Assembly (NCBI GenBank): GCA_007118195.1
Contig: SKSA01000358.1
Coordinates: forward strand, 1 to 18,745
Direction of reading: 5' to 3'
Length of the DNA stretch: 18,745 nt
Source: Anaerobacillus sp.
GTDB lineage: Bacteria > Bacillota > Bacilli > Bacillales > Anaerobacillaceae
Made by a program: the position numbers and the translations under genes
Part shown: positions 8,381-16,334 of the stretch, piece by piece
How positions within the stretch are numbered: position 1 is the stretch's first letter
Layout of the letters: the number at the start of each line of letters is the position of its first letter
Notes under the pieces: generated by a model
Told to the model about the DNA's origin: nothing
What the model saw: only the letters and a program-made list of their open reading frames with translations
Database searches by the model: none

Positions 8381-8471
8381 AAAAAAATAATGCTGAATTT
8401 TAAGTATAAGTTTCGAATTAAAGGGAAGTAAGTTTGCTCGCCCTCGTTAATTCAATACTCAAAATTCAACA
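8381..8471 (-). terminator. Long hairpin and T-run after sigE
   Basis: The 17-base arms TGTTGAATTTTGAGTAT (8455-8471) and ATACTTAAAATTCAGCA (8391-8407) pair along their whole length, with two G-T pairs. Inside, GAATTAA and GGG pair again with CCC and TTAATTC. The minus strand continues into TTATTTTTTT (8381-8390), so it should act as a terminator between sigE and sigG. At 81 bases it is much larger than an ordinary terminator and may be a repetitive palindromic unit. Confidence 0.65.
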
Positions 8472-8479
8472 TTTCTCAC

Positions 8480-9199
8480 TTAAACCATTTTATTAAATTC
8501 TTTTCTTAAGCGTTTAATTATTCTTTTTTCTAACCTTGAAATATACGATTGAGAAATCCCTAATAAGTCGGCGACATCCTTTTGCGTTTTCTCCTCACCT
8601 CCGGCTAAGCCGAATCGTAGTTCCATAATTTGTTTTTCTCTCGCATTTAAAGTATGAAGTGCTTTTACAAGTAATTTCCGATCAACTTTTTCTTCAATTC
8701 CTTTTGTTATTATATCTTCTTCTGTTCCTAAAACATCAGAGAGAAGAAGCTCGTTTCCATCCCAATCAATATTAAGTGGTTCATCAAAAGACACTTCTGA
8801 GCGTATCTTATTGTTTCTTCGTAAGTACATTAATATCTCGTTTTCAATACATCTAGATGCATATGTCGCAAGCTTAATTTTCTTTTCAGGATTAAACGTA
8901 TTTACGGCCTTAATTAAACCGATTGTACCAATGCTAATTAAATCTTCAATATTAATTCCTGTATTTTCAAATTTTCTAGCTATATAAACGACTAATCGCA
9001 AATTTCGTTCAATAAGCATTGATCTTACTGCTTTGTCTCCAGTAGGTAATTTACTTAATAAGTGCTCTTCTTCATCTTTTGAAAGTGGGGGTGGGAGCGC
9101 TTCACTTCCACCTATGTAATAAATTTCGTCGGCTTTTATGCCTAACTTCATTAATAGTTTGTACCACATTAATGTCAATTTTAATTTTAGCTTTAACAT
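8480..9199 (-). CDS. sigE: RNA polymerase sporulation sigma factor sigma-E (pro-protein)
   Basis: Sigma-E is the first mother-cell-specific sigma factor. The 239-residue product has the same length as the B. subtilis pro-sigma-E. Its pro-sequence, [20 protein letters not shown] with IKADEIY, ends at Tyr27-Tyr28, the site cut by SpoIIGA in the homologue. Region 2 follows ([37 protein letters not shown]) and the C-terminal helix-turn-helix [19 protein letters not shown]. The ATG at 9199 is selected by AGGGGG 7 bases upstream and by the family N-terminus. A 16-residue upstream extension of the frame is rejected. It lies 59 bases after spoIIGA in the same transcript and is followed by a long hairpin. 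Confidence 0.98.
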   Translation of the reverse strand: MLKLKLKLTLMWYKLLMKLGIKADEIYYIGGSEALPPPLSKDEEEHLLSKLPTGDKAVRSMLIERNLRLVVYIARKFENTGINIEDLISIGTIGLIKAVNTFNPEKKIKLATYASRCIENEILMYLRRNNKIRSEVSFDEPLNIDWDGNELLLSDVLGTEEDIITKGIEEKVDRKLLVKALHTLNAREKQIMELRFGLAGGEEKTQKDVADLLGISQSYISRLEKRIIKRLRKEFNKMV

Positions 9200-9258
9200 G
9201 TATGAACCCCCTAAAGTTTTAAAGGAAAAAGCACGCACCTTAATCATTTAACTATAAA

Positions 9259-10179
9259 CTAAGCACTTTTCCCTTGGATAAGCATTTGAGGATGAAGTAT
9301 ACAGTGAAAATCCCCATCTGACGATAAATTAGTAAAGTTTAATCCTATAACAACATTATTACATTGTAACTGTTCGCCCTTTTGTAATGTAATTACTACT
9401 TTATCTGGTTTTAGGCCTATAATAAATTGGTTTACTTGACCGATGCCTCGATATGGGATAATACATAATTTTTCCCCCCACTTTTTATTAATAGTAAAAG
9501 AAGGGTCCCCAATCATTTCTGGATGTTTGGCTTGCTGTACAATGTCTTTAGGGAATTTATTTTGCATTTGATTCATATCTATTATCATAACAGGCTTTTT
9601 CGTAAGAGGATCTTGAAGCTGGTTTCCACTATCAATTAACCCTTTTAAATGTAATTGAATGTCATTAATAAATAGGGAAACATCAACGATCTCTTCGTAC
9701 TTTATTTTTCTTACTTCAATTTGCTCAAATCTTTTTTTCGAAAAAAACCAAACTAATGGAAAACCAATGATTACTAATAGCCAACTAATAGGTGTTCCTA
9801 ATCCTGTCGATTTTGTTGTTACTACCCCATTCAAAATGACCATTTCGTTATTGAAGAAATAATGTAGTGCAATGAGTCCACCTCCGCAAATAAAGGTAAC
9901 GAAATAAAAAGTAAGGAGATTTTGAATAAAGTAGGAAAATTTTTTAAATCCAAAAGTAATAATCACAATACAAACCGAAAGAACTATTTTAAAGATAGGA
10001 TGATAATAAAGAAAACTAAAAGGTGTTAAAAGTAAAAAAATAATACTTGATGCCATAAGAGCACCTAATAGTAGACGCCACTTTACTAAACTTCTTTTTA
10101 GAACGAGTGCTGTCAATAATAGTAATAATAGATCAATACAAAAATTTAGAAACCATATGACATCTAAATATACGGCCAT
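9259..10179 (-). CDS. spoIIGA: Sigma-E processing peptidase SpoIIGA
   Basis: SpoIIGA is the membrane aspartic protease that removes the pro-sequence of sigma-E when signalled by SpoIIR from the forespore. The 306-residue protein has about five hydrophobic membrane segments in residues 1-147. A soluble C-terminal half then carries the aspartic protease motif LIDSGNQLQDP, with the catalytic Asp at residue 183 as in B. subtilis. Its size fits the family. AAAGGAG lies 5 bases before the ATG. It is the first gene of the spoIIG operon with sigE, behind a Spo0A-type promoter about 160 bases upstream. The gene directly upstream is ftsZ. Confidence 0.97.
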   Translation of the reverse strand: MAVYLDVIWFLNFCIDLLLLLLTALVLKRSLVKWRLLLGALMASSIIFLLLTPFSFLYYHPIFKIVLSVCIVIITFGFKKFSYFIQNLLTFYFVTFICGGGLIALHYFFNNEMVILNGVVTTKSTGLGTPISWLLVIIGFPLVWFFSKKRFEQIEVRKIKYEEIVDVSLFINDIQLHLKGLIDSGNQLQDPLTKKPVMIIDMNQMQNKFPKDIVQQAKHPEMIGDPSFTINKKWGEKLCIIPYRGIGQVNQFIIGLKPDKVVITLQKGEQLQCNNVVIGLNFTNLSSDGDFHCILHPQMLIQGKSA

Positions 10180-10194
10180 ATGTGCTCCTTTCTT

Positions 10195-10270
10195 AGAAAA
10201 GCGTAGAGTGCCGACCTAGCTACTAAGCAGTCAATTCAAAGAAGTCGTTTCGCTGGCGTTCGGAGCTAGA
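10195..10270. repeat. Degenerate Bacillus-type intergenic repeat
   Basis: The minus strand begins GTCTAGCTCCGAACGCC and ends GGCACTCTACGCTTTTC, resembling a dispersed repeat known to me from Bacillus-like spacers (GTCTAGCTnCAGCGCC ... GGCGCTTGCGCTTTTC). A related fragment, GTCTAGCTTAAGCGCC, lies on the plus strand at 10639-10654. The similarity is by eye and the copies are diverged. It lies in the spoIIGA leader, just before the ribosome binding site. Confidence 0.4.
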
Positions 10271-10338
10271 CAACTTTCCAAATTCAAAATTTATACTAAA
10301 AGTGTAAAAAAACATTAAGTCTTAAAAGATTTGAAACT

Positions 10339-10372
10339 AGTATATATCAAATCCTATTTATAAGTCTGTCAG
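10339..10372 (-). promoter_or_regulatory. Spo0A-type spoIIG promoter with 22-base spacer
   Basis: CTGACA (10367-10372) matches the sigma-A -35 at five of six positions. TATACT (10339-10344) is a good -10, but 22 bases separate them. This over-long spacing is the hallmark of the B. subtilis spoIIG promoter, which needs phosphorylated Spo0A to be used by sigma-A polymerase. Predicted start is near 10332. Confidence 0.72.
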
Positions 10373-10376
10373 TTTA

Positions 10377-10383
10377 TGCCGAT
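10377..10383 (+). promoter_or_regulatory. 0A-like box, promoter-proximal
   Basis: TGCCGAT fits the 0A box TGNCGAA at six of seven positions. It lies roughly 45-51 bases upstream of the predicted spoIIG start, directly abutting the -35, where Spo0A binds in the B. subtilis promoter. Confidence 0.5.
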
Positions 10384-10419
10384 AGAATAGAGGAAATTTT
10401 AGTTTTTTTTCACTTAATT

Positions 10420-10426
10420 TGTCGTA
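10420..10426 (+). promoter_or_regulatory. 0A-like box, distal
   Basis: TGTCGTA fits TGNCGAA at six of seven positions in the same orientation as the proximal box. It is about 88-94 bases upstream of the predicted spoIIG start, the region of the distal Spo0A site in B. subtilis. Confidence 0.5.
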
Positions 10427-10526
10427 TATCGTTTTCGTAGCCATTTCCTTTGTTGAGGACAACCAAACATTCATGAACAGCTTTGCCCAACTAGGTATGT
10501 AAATATCGACTTGCAATTTTTCACAT

Positions 10527-10589
10527 AAAAAAAAAGAGACTACTCAAGCAATGTAGTTTTCACCATTAGGTGAGTAACATTAATGAGTA
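10527..10589 (-). terminator. Intrinsic terminator of ftsAZ
   Basis: On the minus strand TACTCA and AATGT pair with ACATT and TGAGTA around an inner CACC-TAAT-GGTG hairpin, and the structure ends in GTCTC and a run of nine T. It lies about 75 bases after the ftsZ stop and insulates ftsZ from the spoIIG promoter. Confidence 0.85.
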
Positions 10590-10663
10590 TGCCTCGTCAT
10601 TATAAATGAGACGTATATGACGTCTTAACATTGAACGCTGTCTAGCTTAAGCGCCTTTCTAAT

Positions 10664-11794
10664 TTAGCGATTTCTTCGATTTCGTAAGAATGTTGGTATG
10701 TCTAACGTATCTATCGATTCTTGCTGAGCTTGTCCTTGTGGTTTTCTTTCGCCAAACTGAGTTTCATCTTGTTGAACTGGCGCTTTCTTACCCGCTACTG
10801 CTTTTGCTTGTTGTGGCGATTTTGTAACCTTCATATTTTCTTGATCGTTAAATCCAGTTGCGATAACTGTTACAATGATTTCATCTTTAAGGTTTTCATT
10901 TATCACTGATCCAAAAATCATATTCACTTCTTGATCCGAAGCTGAAGATACAATTTCTGCCGCTTCATGAACTTCATATAGGCTTAAATTAGTACCTCCT
11001 GTAATGTTCATTAAAACCCCTTGCGCCCCATCAATTGACGTTTCTAACAAAGGACTTGATATGGCTTTTTTAGCGGCTTCAGTTGCTCGGCTTTCTCCAG
11101 TAGCAACACCAATCCCCATTAAAGCTGAACCTTTATCCATCATAATCGTTTTTACATCTGCAAAATCAAGGTTAATTAACCCTGGAACAGCGATTAAATC
11201 AGAAATGCCTTGAACACCTTGTCTTAAAACGTTATCCGCTTCACGAAACGCCTCTAACATTGGTGTGTTTTTATCAACAATCTCTAATAAACGATCGTTA
11301 GGAATTACGATCAATGTATCTACTTTTTCCTTTAATGCGCTTATTCCACCTGCCGCTTGAGTAGATCGCTTACGTCCTTCGAATGTAAACGGTCGAGTAA
11401 CGACACCGACGGTTAATGCCCCTATTTCTTTAGCAATTTCCGCAATAACCGGAGCTGCACCAGTACCGGTTCCACCACCCATTCCAGCAGTGATAAACAC
11501 CATATCTGATCCAGATAAAATCCCTTCAATATGCTCTTTACTTTCTTCAGCAGCTTTTTTACCAACCTCTGGATTAGCACCCGCGCCTAATCCACGTGTA
11601 AGTTTTCCTCCAAGCTGGAGCTTATGCTCAGCTTTCGACAAGTGTAGTGCTTGAGCATCTGTATTAACAGCAATAAACTCTACTCCTTGCAGGCCATTTT
11701 CAATCATTCTGTTAACAGCATTACTTCCTCCGCCACCAACACCTATAACTTTAATTTTTGCTAACTGATCCATATCCATTTCAAACTCTAACAT
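10664..11794 (-). CDS. ftsZ: Cell division GTPase FtsZ
   Basis: FtsZ is the tubulin homologue that polymerises with GTP into the Z ring. The 376-residue protein has the N-terminal nucleotide motif [13 protein letters not shown] (18-30), the tubulin signature GGGTGTG (106-112) and the T7 loop NLDFAD (208-213) whose Asp residues complete the neighbour's GTPase site. A short glutamine-rich linker leads to the conserved tail [12 protein letters not shown], which binds FtsA and SepF. The ATG at 11794 ([11 protein letters not shown]) is preferred since GGGGG lies about 8 bases upstream. The TTG at 11809 would be inside that site. It follows ftsA by 52 bases in one operon and ends at a strong terminator. 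Confidence 0.99.
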   Translation of the reverse strand: MLEFEMDMDQLAKIKVIGVGGGGSNAVNRMIENGLQGVEFIAVNTDAQALHLSKAEHKLQLGGKLTRGLGAGANPEVGKKAAEESKEHIEGILSGSDMVFITAGMGGGTGTGAAPVIAEIAKEIGALTVGVVTRPFTFEGRKRSTQAAGGISALKEKVDTLIVIPNDRLLEIVDKNTPMLEAFREADNVLRQGVQGISDLIAVPGLINLDFADVKTIMMDKGSALMGIGVATGESRATEAAKKAISSPLLETSIDGAQGVLMNITGGTNLSLYEVHEAAEIVSSASDQEVNMIFGSVINENLKDEIIVTVIATGFNDQENMKVTKSPQQAKAVAGKKAPVQQDETQFGERKPQGQAQQESIDTLDIPTFLRNRRNR

Positions 11795-11846
11795 TATAAG
11801 GTCCCCCAATCAATCATGTCTCCACGAATAAAATCCATACTTAATA

Positions 11847-13127
11847 CTACTCAAAAAATACTTTAAACCAACTAGAAACTTTCTTTTTTACATTCTGACC
11901 TTGGGATGTATCCTTCTTTTTAGAAGGAACTTCATTTCTTTCTTGTGTTTCTTCGTGCTGCAAGTTTCCTAAGGTAGCAGCAACTTCTTTCCCTTGAATC
12001 TTACCATTGCGGTGGGCAAATTGAATTAACCCAACCCCATTCGTATACTGTGGTTCACGTACACCGATATAATCAGGTATTGCCACTCTAACACTATTTT
12101 CTAGAATTTCTCTAGCTAACTCTAGTATACCAGGAATTTTTACAGATCCACCAGTTAAAACATATCCTCCAGGTAAATCTCCGTATCCAAGTTTATAAAC
12201 CTCACTTTGAATTAACTGTAACATTTCGGCTAATCTAGGTTCAATAATATAGGAAAGTTCATATTGTGAAAATTCTTCTTTTTGATCACTACCAATTTTA
12301 GCCACTTTGAACATTTCTTCTTTGGATGCTAAATCAACGTGTGCATGTCCATACTTCGTTTTAACCCGCTCTGCTTCTTCAGTAGATATTCTTAGGCCAA
12401 TAGAAATGTCATTTGTAATATGATCGCCACCAATTGGAATAACTGATGTAGCTTGCAAACTACCTTGTTCAAATATAGAAACAGTCATTGAACCGCCACC
12501 TATATCTACAAGGGCAACCCCTAAGCCTTTTTCATCTTTGGAAACAGCAACGGATCCTGCTGCCAAAGGTTGCAAACAAATATCAGCAATCGTTAACCCT
12601 GCCCGTTCAACGCAACGTAATAAATTATGTAAAATCGTTTTAGACCCCGTAATGATTGTTCCTTCCATTTCAAGCCGAACGCCGATCATACCTCTTGGAT
12701 CAGTAATTTCATCTAGCCCATCAACAATAAATTGCCTAGGTATAACGTCTATAATTTCTCTTTCAGGTGGAATAGAGAATACTTGAGCAGCGTCGATAAC
12801 TCTGCTGATATCTTCTTCTCCAATTTCCCGGTCTGCGCTAGAAACTGCTACAACACCGTGGCATGGTTGAAGTTGTACGTGATTGCCAGAAACTCCAACA
12901 ATTACATTTTCAATTGACATACCTATCATTCTCTCTGCTTGTTCGACTGCTCTGCGAATAGAACGAACAGTTTCATCGATATCAACGATCGAACCTTTTT
13001 TGATCCCTTCTGAATTTGAATTACCTACGCCGATAATATTTAATGAGCCATTTGTAATATCTCCAATGATTACTCTAACATTAGATGTACCGATGTCTAA
13101 ACTTACATAAGTCTCCTTGTTGTTCAT
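11847..13127 (-). CDS. ftsA: Cell division protein FtsA
   Basis: FtsA is the actin-like ATPase that anchors FtsZ filaments to the membrane and recruits later divisome proteins. The 426-residue product has the phosphate-1 motif SLDIGTSNVRVIIGD near the N-terminus, the SHS2 insert domain typical of FtsA in the first third, phosphate-2 LVDIGGGSMTVSIF mid-protein and the adenosine-site YVLTGGSVKIPG. It closes with an amphipathic membrane-targeting helix (KKKVSSWFKVFFE). AAAGGAGGTG 8 bases before the ATG is a near-ideal ribosome binding site, the strongest seen in the window. A sigma-H-type promoter lies about 135 bases upstream, so transcription may rise at sporulation onset. Confidence 0.98.
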   Translation of the reverse strand: MNNKETYVSLDIGTSNVRVIIGDITNGSLNIIGVGNSNSEGIKKGSIVDIDETVRSIRRAVEQAERMIGMSIENVIVGVSGNHVQLQPCHGVVAVSSADREIGEEDISRVIDAAQVFSIPPEREIIDVIPRQFIVDGLDEITDPRGMIGVRLEMEGTIITGSKTILHNLLRCVERAGLTIADICLQPLAAGSVAVSKDEKGLGVALVDIGGGSMTVSIFEQGSLQATSVIPIGGDHITNDISIGLRISTEEAERVKTKYGHAHVDLASKEEMFKVAKIGSDQKEEFSQYELSYIIEPRLAEMLQLIQSEVYKLGYGDLPGGYVLTGGSVKIPGILELAREILENSVRVAIPDYIGVREPQYTNGVGLIQFAHRNGKIQGKEVAATLGNLQHEETQERNEVPSKKKDTSQGQNVKKKVSSWFKVFFE

Positions 13128-13259
13128 TCTTTGGCACCTCCTTTAAATAATAAGCTTATAGTTCTGACTAAACAACCCCATATTAGAATAATATTAGGGA
13201 AGGAAAATATACATTTGTACATCCATTAAAAGTTAAATTTTTTCTATTAATAAGATAGT

Positions 13260-13286
13260 ATTCAACAAATAATTTCCATTCCCTTT
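13260..13286 (-). promoter_or_regulatory. Candidate sigma-H promoter of ftsAZ
   Basis: On the minus strand AAAGGGAAT (13278-13286) matches the -35 RnAGGAwwT with one mismatch. GTTGAAT (13260-13266) matches the -10 RnnGAAT fully, with 11 bases between. B. subtilis ftsAZ is known to have a sigma-H promoter that supports the shift to polar septation, so position and sequence agree. Confidence 0.65.
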
Positions 13287-13346
13287 TTTTTCGCATAAAC
13301 TTTAGAATGATTTAATAAAATATTGAACATTTTTTGTACGCTTCGT

Positions 13347-13709
13347 TTAATTTTCGCTTTCACTATCTTTACTGGCCGTCCATTTTGAAAGAAGAATGCG
13401 ACGAATCACAGCGATATTATTAAATAAACGAACTCCAAAGGCAAAAATTGCAGCTAAATATAAGTCTACACCAAGATGGACACCTAGAAAAGCCAAACCT
13501 GCTGCAAGTAATATATTTGAAAAAAAACCAGTGACAAACACCTTTTCTTCAAACGTATTCTGCAAGTGTGCTCGTATTCCACCAAATAACGTATCTAAGG
13601 CGGCTAAGACAGCGATAGACAAATAATTAGAATATACATCGGGTATTCTAAATTCTGTCCAAAAGCCGAGTAATAGTCCAATTAGCAACCCAACAAATGG
13701 TAACCACAT
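13347..13709 (-). CDS. sbp: Small basic protein Sbp (DUF1290)
   Basis: This 120-residue membrane protein has about four hydrophobic segments (1-20, 28-45, 57-78, 81-100) and a basic then acidic C-terminal tail (RRILLSKWTASKDSESEN). It matches the Sbp family found beside ftsA in Bacillaceae; its function is unknown. GGAGG 9 bases before the ATG lies within the end of ylxX, and only one base separates the two genes, so translation is probably coupled. It is the last gene before the ftsA promoter region. Confidence 0.93.
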   Translation of the reverse strand: MWLPFVGLLIGLLLGFWTEFRIPDVYSNYLSIAVLAALDTLFGGIRAHLQNTFEEKVFVTGFFSNILLAAGLAFLGVHLGVDLYLAAIFAFGVRLFNNIAVIRRILLSKWTASKDSESEN

Positions 13710-13710
13710 T

Positions 13711-14403
13711 TTATGATTCCTCCTTTATTGGTTGTAAATGGCGAACACGTAACGGTTGCTCATATTCTGGCAAAGTGATGAAATTAATCGGTGTAGAAGT
13801 TAAGCTTAAGTTTTCAATCGCAAAATATTCAACAGATTCAGAAACAATCATTTCATGATGAAGGTTTTCGGCATCATTTGCAAGTACATATACTTTAAGT
13901 GGTACATTAGGTATCCTTCTCGCATTTACGTGCGTAACATTATTAACATCCCTAATTGCCGACGTCGAAATAATACGTTGATTACCGATCGCTATTTCCT
14001 GCGCATTGTGAATATTTAGCTCGTTAATTAAAAATCTTAATAAATGAGCAGGTACTGTTTGTGGAACAAAACCATAATCGGTATACATCGGTTTAATTTC
14101 CAAAATAATTCCTTCTCCACTAATAGACGTTAATCCTGCGCGTTCTTTTAAATCGTTGATTGCATCGACCATGGCGCCTTCAATATTATCCCTTTGTTTT
14201 AGTTGACTTAATAAAACTATTTGCTTTTCAATTTCTTGATTCAACTCCTGTTGACGCTCTTTCTCAATGCGCAAGTCTTGTCTTAATTGCAAAATATCTC
14301 GTGTATCACGAACGACTGGTTCATTAGTCGTCTTAAATTGAACTGCAACCATAAAACCAATAATAGTTGTAACGATTGCAAAAATAAGCATTCTATCTTT
14401 CAC
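13711..14403 (-). CDS. ylxX: DUF881 family membrane-anchored protein YlxX
   Basis: This DUF881 protein of about 230 residues has one N-terminal membrane segment (LIFAIVTTIIGFMVAVQF). A short coiled coil follows (about 30-60, RQDLRIEKERQQELNQEIEK), then an extracytoplasmic domain with GEGIILEIKP and AQEIAIGNQRIISTSAIRDV. Function is unknown; it is always near the division cluster. Three starts are possible: GTG 14412, ATG 14409 and GTG 14403. The last is favoured because GAGGGTGAT stands at the right distance. The start overlaps or nearly touches the ylxW stop, so translation is likely coupled. It is a paralogue of its upstream neighbour ylxW. Confidence 0.88.
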   Translation of the reverse strand: MKDRMLIFAIVTTIIGFMVAVQFKTTNEPVVRDTRDILQLRQDLRIEKERQQELNQEIEKQIVLLSQLKQRDNIEGAMVDAINDLKERAGLTSISGEGIILEIKPMYTDYGFVPQTVPAHLLRFLINELNIHNAQEIAIGNQRIISTSAIRDVNNVTHVNARRIPNVPLKVYVLANDAENLHHEMIVSESVEYFAIENLSLTSTPINFITLPEYEQPLRVRHLQPIKEES

Positions 14404-14408
14404 AACCA

Positions 14409-15110
14409 TCACCCTCTCTCTGATAAATAAGGATCCAAGATAATTAGGTCCTTCTTTTCAATCTTTACCTCAACTTGATCAGAAAGCAACTGATCCCTTA
14501 CTCCCCCTGGCAAATGAAGTGAATCATGAAGTTTATCAGCATCGCCAATTGCCGTAATAACAAAAGGGGCAAAAGACGTATTTCCGTCAATACGAATGAC
14601 AGGTCCTACACATTGTATATAGGATCGATGAGAAATTCTTTGGCCATTAATCGCAATAGCTTCCGCTTGCGTCACTAACAATTCATGAATGACTTTTTGA
14701 ATATGAAATTCATGCACAATATAAAAATTAGGATTGTCACCGTCCGGGACATACTCGGCATCACTTAAAGTTACTTCTATGCCAGGTCCTTTAATTCCAA
14801 CGGTACCAGTAACCATCCTAAGTTTATCAAGATCTTCTACTAAGTTAAAATAAGTCCTTTCCTGAAAAGCGATTTCTTCTTCGATCGTATTAATTTCAGC
14901 CTGAATGGCTCTCAGTTCTTCAGATAAATTTCGATTCACCGATTGCTCAAACAATACTTGATTTCTTAATTCATCTTCTTTATTCCATTGCCTATCGGTA
15001 ATTACTTGGCTATTTTGACCTTCATTTGCGAACTGATACGATAAAGCGATAATAAACCCTGTTATGATCAATACAAATGAGAGGATGACGTGATTACCCT
15101 TCACTTTCAA
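14409..15110 (-). CDS. ylxW: DUF881 family membrane-anchored protein YlxW
   Basis: The 233-residue DUF881 protein has a single N-terminal membrane segment (HVILSFVLIITGFIIALSYQF), a coiled coil (about 35-85) and an extracytoplasmic domain. That domain has GPGIEVTLSD, EAIAINGQRI and FVITAIGDADKLHDSL, the same layout as YlxX. Function is unknown. The frame runs back to a TTG at 15143, but GGGGAGG lies 9 bases before the TTG at 15110, so that start is chosen. It overlaps the last 17 bases of divIB, and its own stop abuts ylxX. Tandem DUF881 paralogues behind divIB are usual in Bacillus. Confidence 0.88.
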   Translation of the reverse strand: MKVKGNHVILSFVLIITGFIIALSYQFANEGQNSQVITDRQWNKEDELRNQVLFEQSVNRNLSEELRAIQAEINTIEEEIAFQERTYFNLVEDLDKLRMVTGTVGIKGPGIEVTLSDAEYVPDGDNPNFYIVHEFHIQKVIHELLVTQAEAIAINGQRISHRSYIQCVGPVIRIDGNTSFAPFVITAIGDADKLHDSLHLPGGVRDQLLSDQVEVKIEKKDLIILDPYLSERG

Positions 15111-15873
15111 TTTCTTGTTCCTCCCCATTATCAAAATGTTCAAAATAAGGATTCATCTTCATATGAATAATACCTTTTTTTCCTGGCTCTAATTCATTAA
15201 CAATTGCTGGATAATCAACCATTCTTTTAGAAAAGTGACGAATGGTAGAGCTAACTTTAAAGCCATCATTCATATAAACAGTTATTCTTAGAGGATCAGA
15301 TTCTACTGGAGTATAATAAATTTCTGAAATTCGATGGATGATGCTCTCAGGTAAGTTACTTAATTCAGCAGCCAATTCTGCTAATTCGTTGTTGGTCTTC
15401 CAACCCATTAACAAAGGAGCATCTGAAGGAAAGTAATTTATAGGTACTTCTTGTAAGATTTCACCAGTTTCTAAAATAGGGAAATTTTTACTATCAACAG
15501 CTAAATAAGCGACCCTTGAAAACTCATTTACATTAATCTGAACTGTATGTGGAAATTTCCGTTTTACACTTACATCACTAATCTCGTTAAATGCACTAAT
15601 TTCATTCTCAATTTTATTACTATTTATTCCCCAAAAGCTTGTCCCTTCACTCAAGCCACTTACGTTGAGTATTTCATCATCAGATATATAGTGATTACCA
15701 GTGATATCAATCACTTGTACATTACTTAAAGGAGATTGAAAATAAATAACGGCCAGCAATAATATGAAAAAAAATGACAAATAAAAAATTAATCGTCGGT
15801 TTGCTCTTTGCTTTCTTTCATTTTTAAGCTTTGGAATTCGATCTTCAAGGGTTATCACCTTTTTCTGATCCAT
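15094..15873 (-). CDS. divIB: Cell division protein DivIB (FtsQ)
   Basis: DivIB/FtsQ is a bitopic divisome protein that forms a complex with DivIC and FtsL and supports septal wall synthesis. The 259-residue protein has a basic cytoplasmic N-terminus (1-27), one membrane segment (about 28-46, LIFYLSFFFILLLAVIYF) and a POTRA domain (about 50-120, VQVIDITGNHYISDDEI). A DivIB beta domain and a charged acidic tail (NGEEQEIESEG) follow. GGAGG lies 9 bases before the ATG. A TATAAT-containing promoter is about 75 bases upstream, so divIB likely opens the transcript divIB-ylxW-ylxX-sbp. Confidence 0.95.
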   Translation of the reverse strand: MDQKKVITLEDRIPKLKNERKQRANRRLIFYLSFFFILLLAVIYFQSPLSNVQVIDITGNHYISDDEILNVSGLSEGTSFWGINSNKIENEISAFNEISDVSVKRKFPHTVQINVNEFSRVAYLAVDSKNFPILETGEILQEVPINYFPSDAPLLMGWKTNNELAELAAELSNLPESIIHRISEIYYTPVESDPLRITVYMNDGFKVSSTIRHFSKRMVDYPAIVNELEPGKKGIIHMKMNPYFEHFDNGEEQEIESEG

Positions 15874-15945
15874 AACAACTTTCCTCCAATGTATGTTATG
15901 TCAAAATGGCGTACAGGAACCATAATATTACAACGTCAATTTATT

Positions 15946-15975
15946 ATTATACTAGCTTCCTTTTTTTCTGTACAA
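15946..15975 (-). promoter_or_regulatory. Candidate sigma-A promoter of divIB
   Basis: A perfect TATAAT (15946-15951) is preceded after 18 bases by TTGTAC (15970-15975), which keeps the TTG of the -35. It stands about 75 bases before divIB and downstream of the 110-base palindrome. Confidence 0.5.
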
Positions 15976-16015
15976 GGAAATATTATATTTAAACTTAGTT
16001 TTTTAAAAATAGAGT

Positions 16016-16125
16016 GAATTTCATAATTACTTTAAATAGCCACATCACGGCTATATCTAGTTGAGAAAGGTTCAACTCAACTAGATATAGCATCTTAGTG
16101 GCGCTAAATCAGTAGTATGAAATTC
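16016..16125. repeat. 110-base symmetric palindromic element
   Basis: Two 50-base arms, 16016-16065 and 16076-16125, are inverted copies in exact register around a 10-base loop. Identity is concentrated in three blocks: GAATTTCATA at the outer ends, GCCAC in the middle and GCTATATCTAGTTGAG next to the loop (16 of 16). Bases between the blocks are diverged. The shape suggests a miniature inverted-repeat element or a structured RNA rather than a terminator, because no T-run follows. No target-site duplication is evident. Confidence 0.8.
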
Positions 16126-16183
16126 ATAAAATTATCAATGAAAAAGCTTATTTCTCTTTATTTAGGCTCATAATAAAATCTTG

Positions 16184-16212
16184 AAAACGGCATATAAAAT
16201 ATGCCGTTTTTT
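16184..16212. terminator. Intrinsic terminator downstream of murB
   Basis: A perfect 12-base stem, AAAACGGCATAT with ATATGCCGTTTT, encloses an AAA loop. A run of six T closes the plus-strand side and the minus-strand side ends in TTTT. It lies about 120 bases after the murB stop. It could serve either direction, but the only gene entering it is murB. Confidence 0.82.
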
Positions 16213-16334
16213 AGTACAAAGAAAAGCGTTTAAATTGAATAGCTTCGATATTGAAAAAATCAGACCATTTTGCTTTTGATTGTTTATTATTTTAATGAAA
16301 ATCACTCATGTAAATGTATTATAAAACCCATTTT

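Larger units (their letters stand above)
10180..10663. other. 484-base ftsZ-spoIIGA spacer
   Basis: No gene is supported here. The stretch holds, in transcription order, the ftsZ terminator, two 0A-like boxes, the spoIIG promoter and a degenerate repeat. In B. subtilis, as I recall it, bpr occupies this position; no remnant of a protease gene is visible. Confidence 0.7.
15874..16334. other. 461-base murB-divIB spacer
   Basis: No gene is supported. The stretch holds the murB terminator, a 110-base palindromic element and the divIB promoter. I see nothing in 16213-16334, between the terminator and the murB stop, beyond AT-rich sequence. Confidence 0.7.

Noticed and set aside
13141..13175. Sigma-A promoter TTGTTT-17-TATTAT next to ftsA
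   Set aside because: The start would fall within the ribosome binding site, leaving no usable leader.
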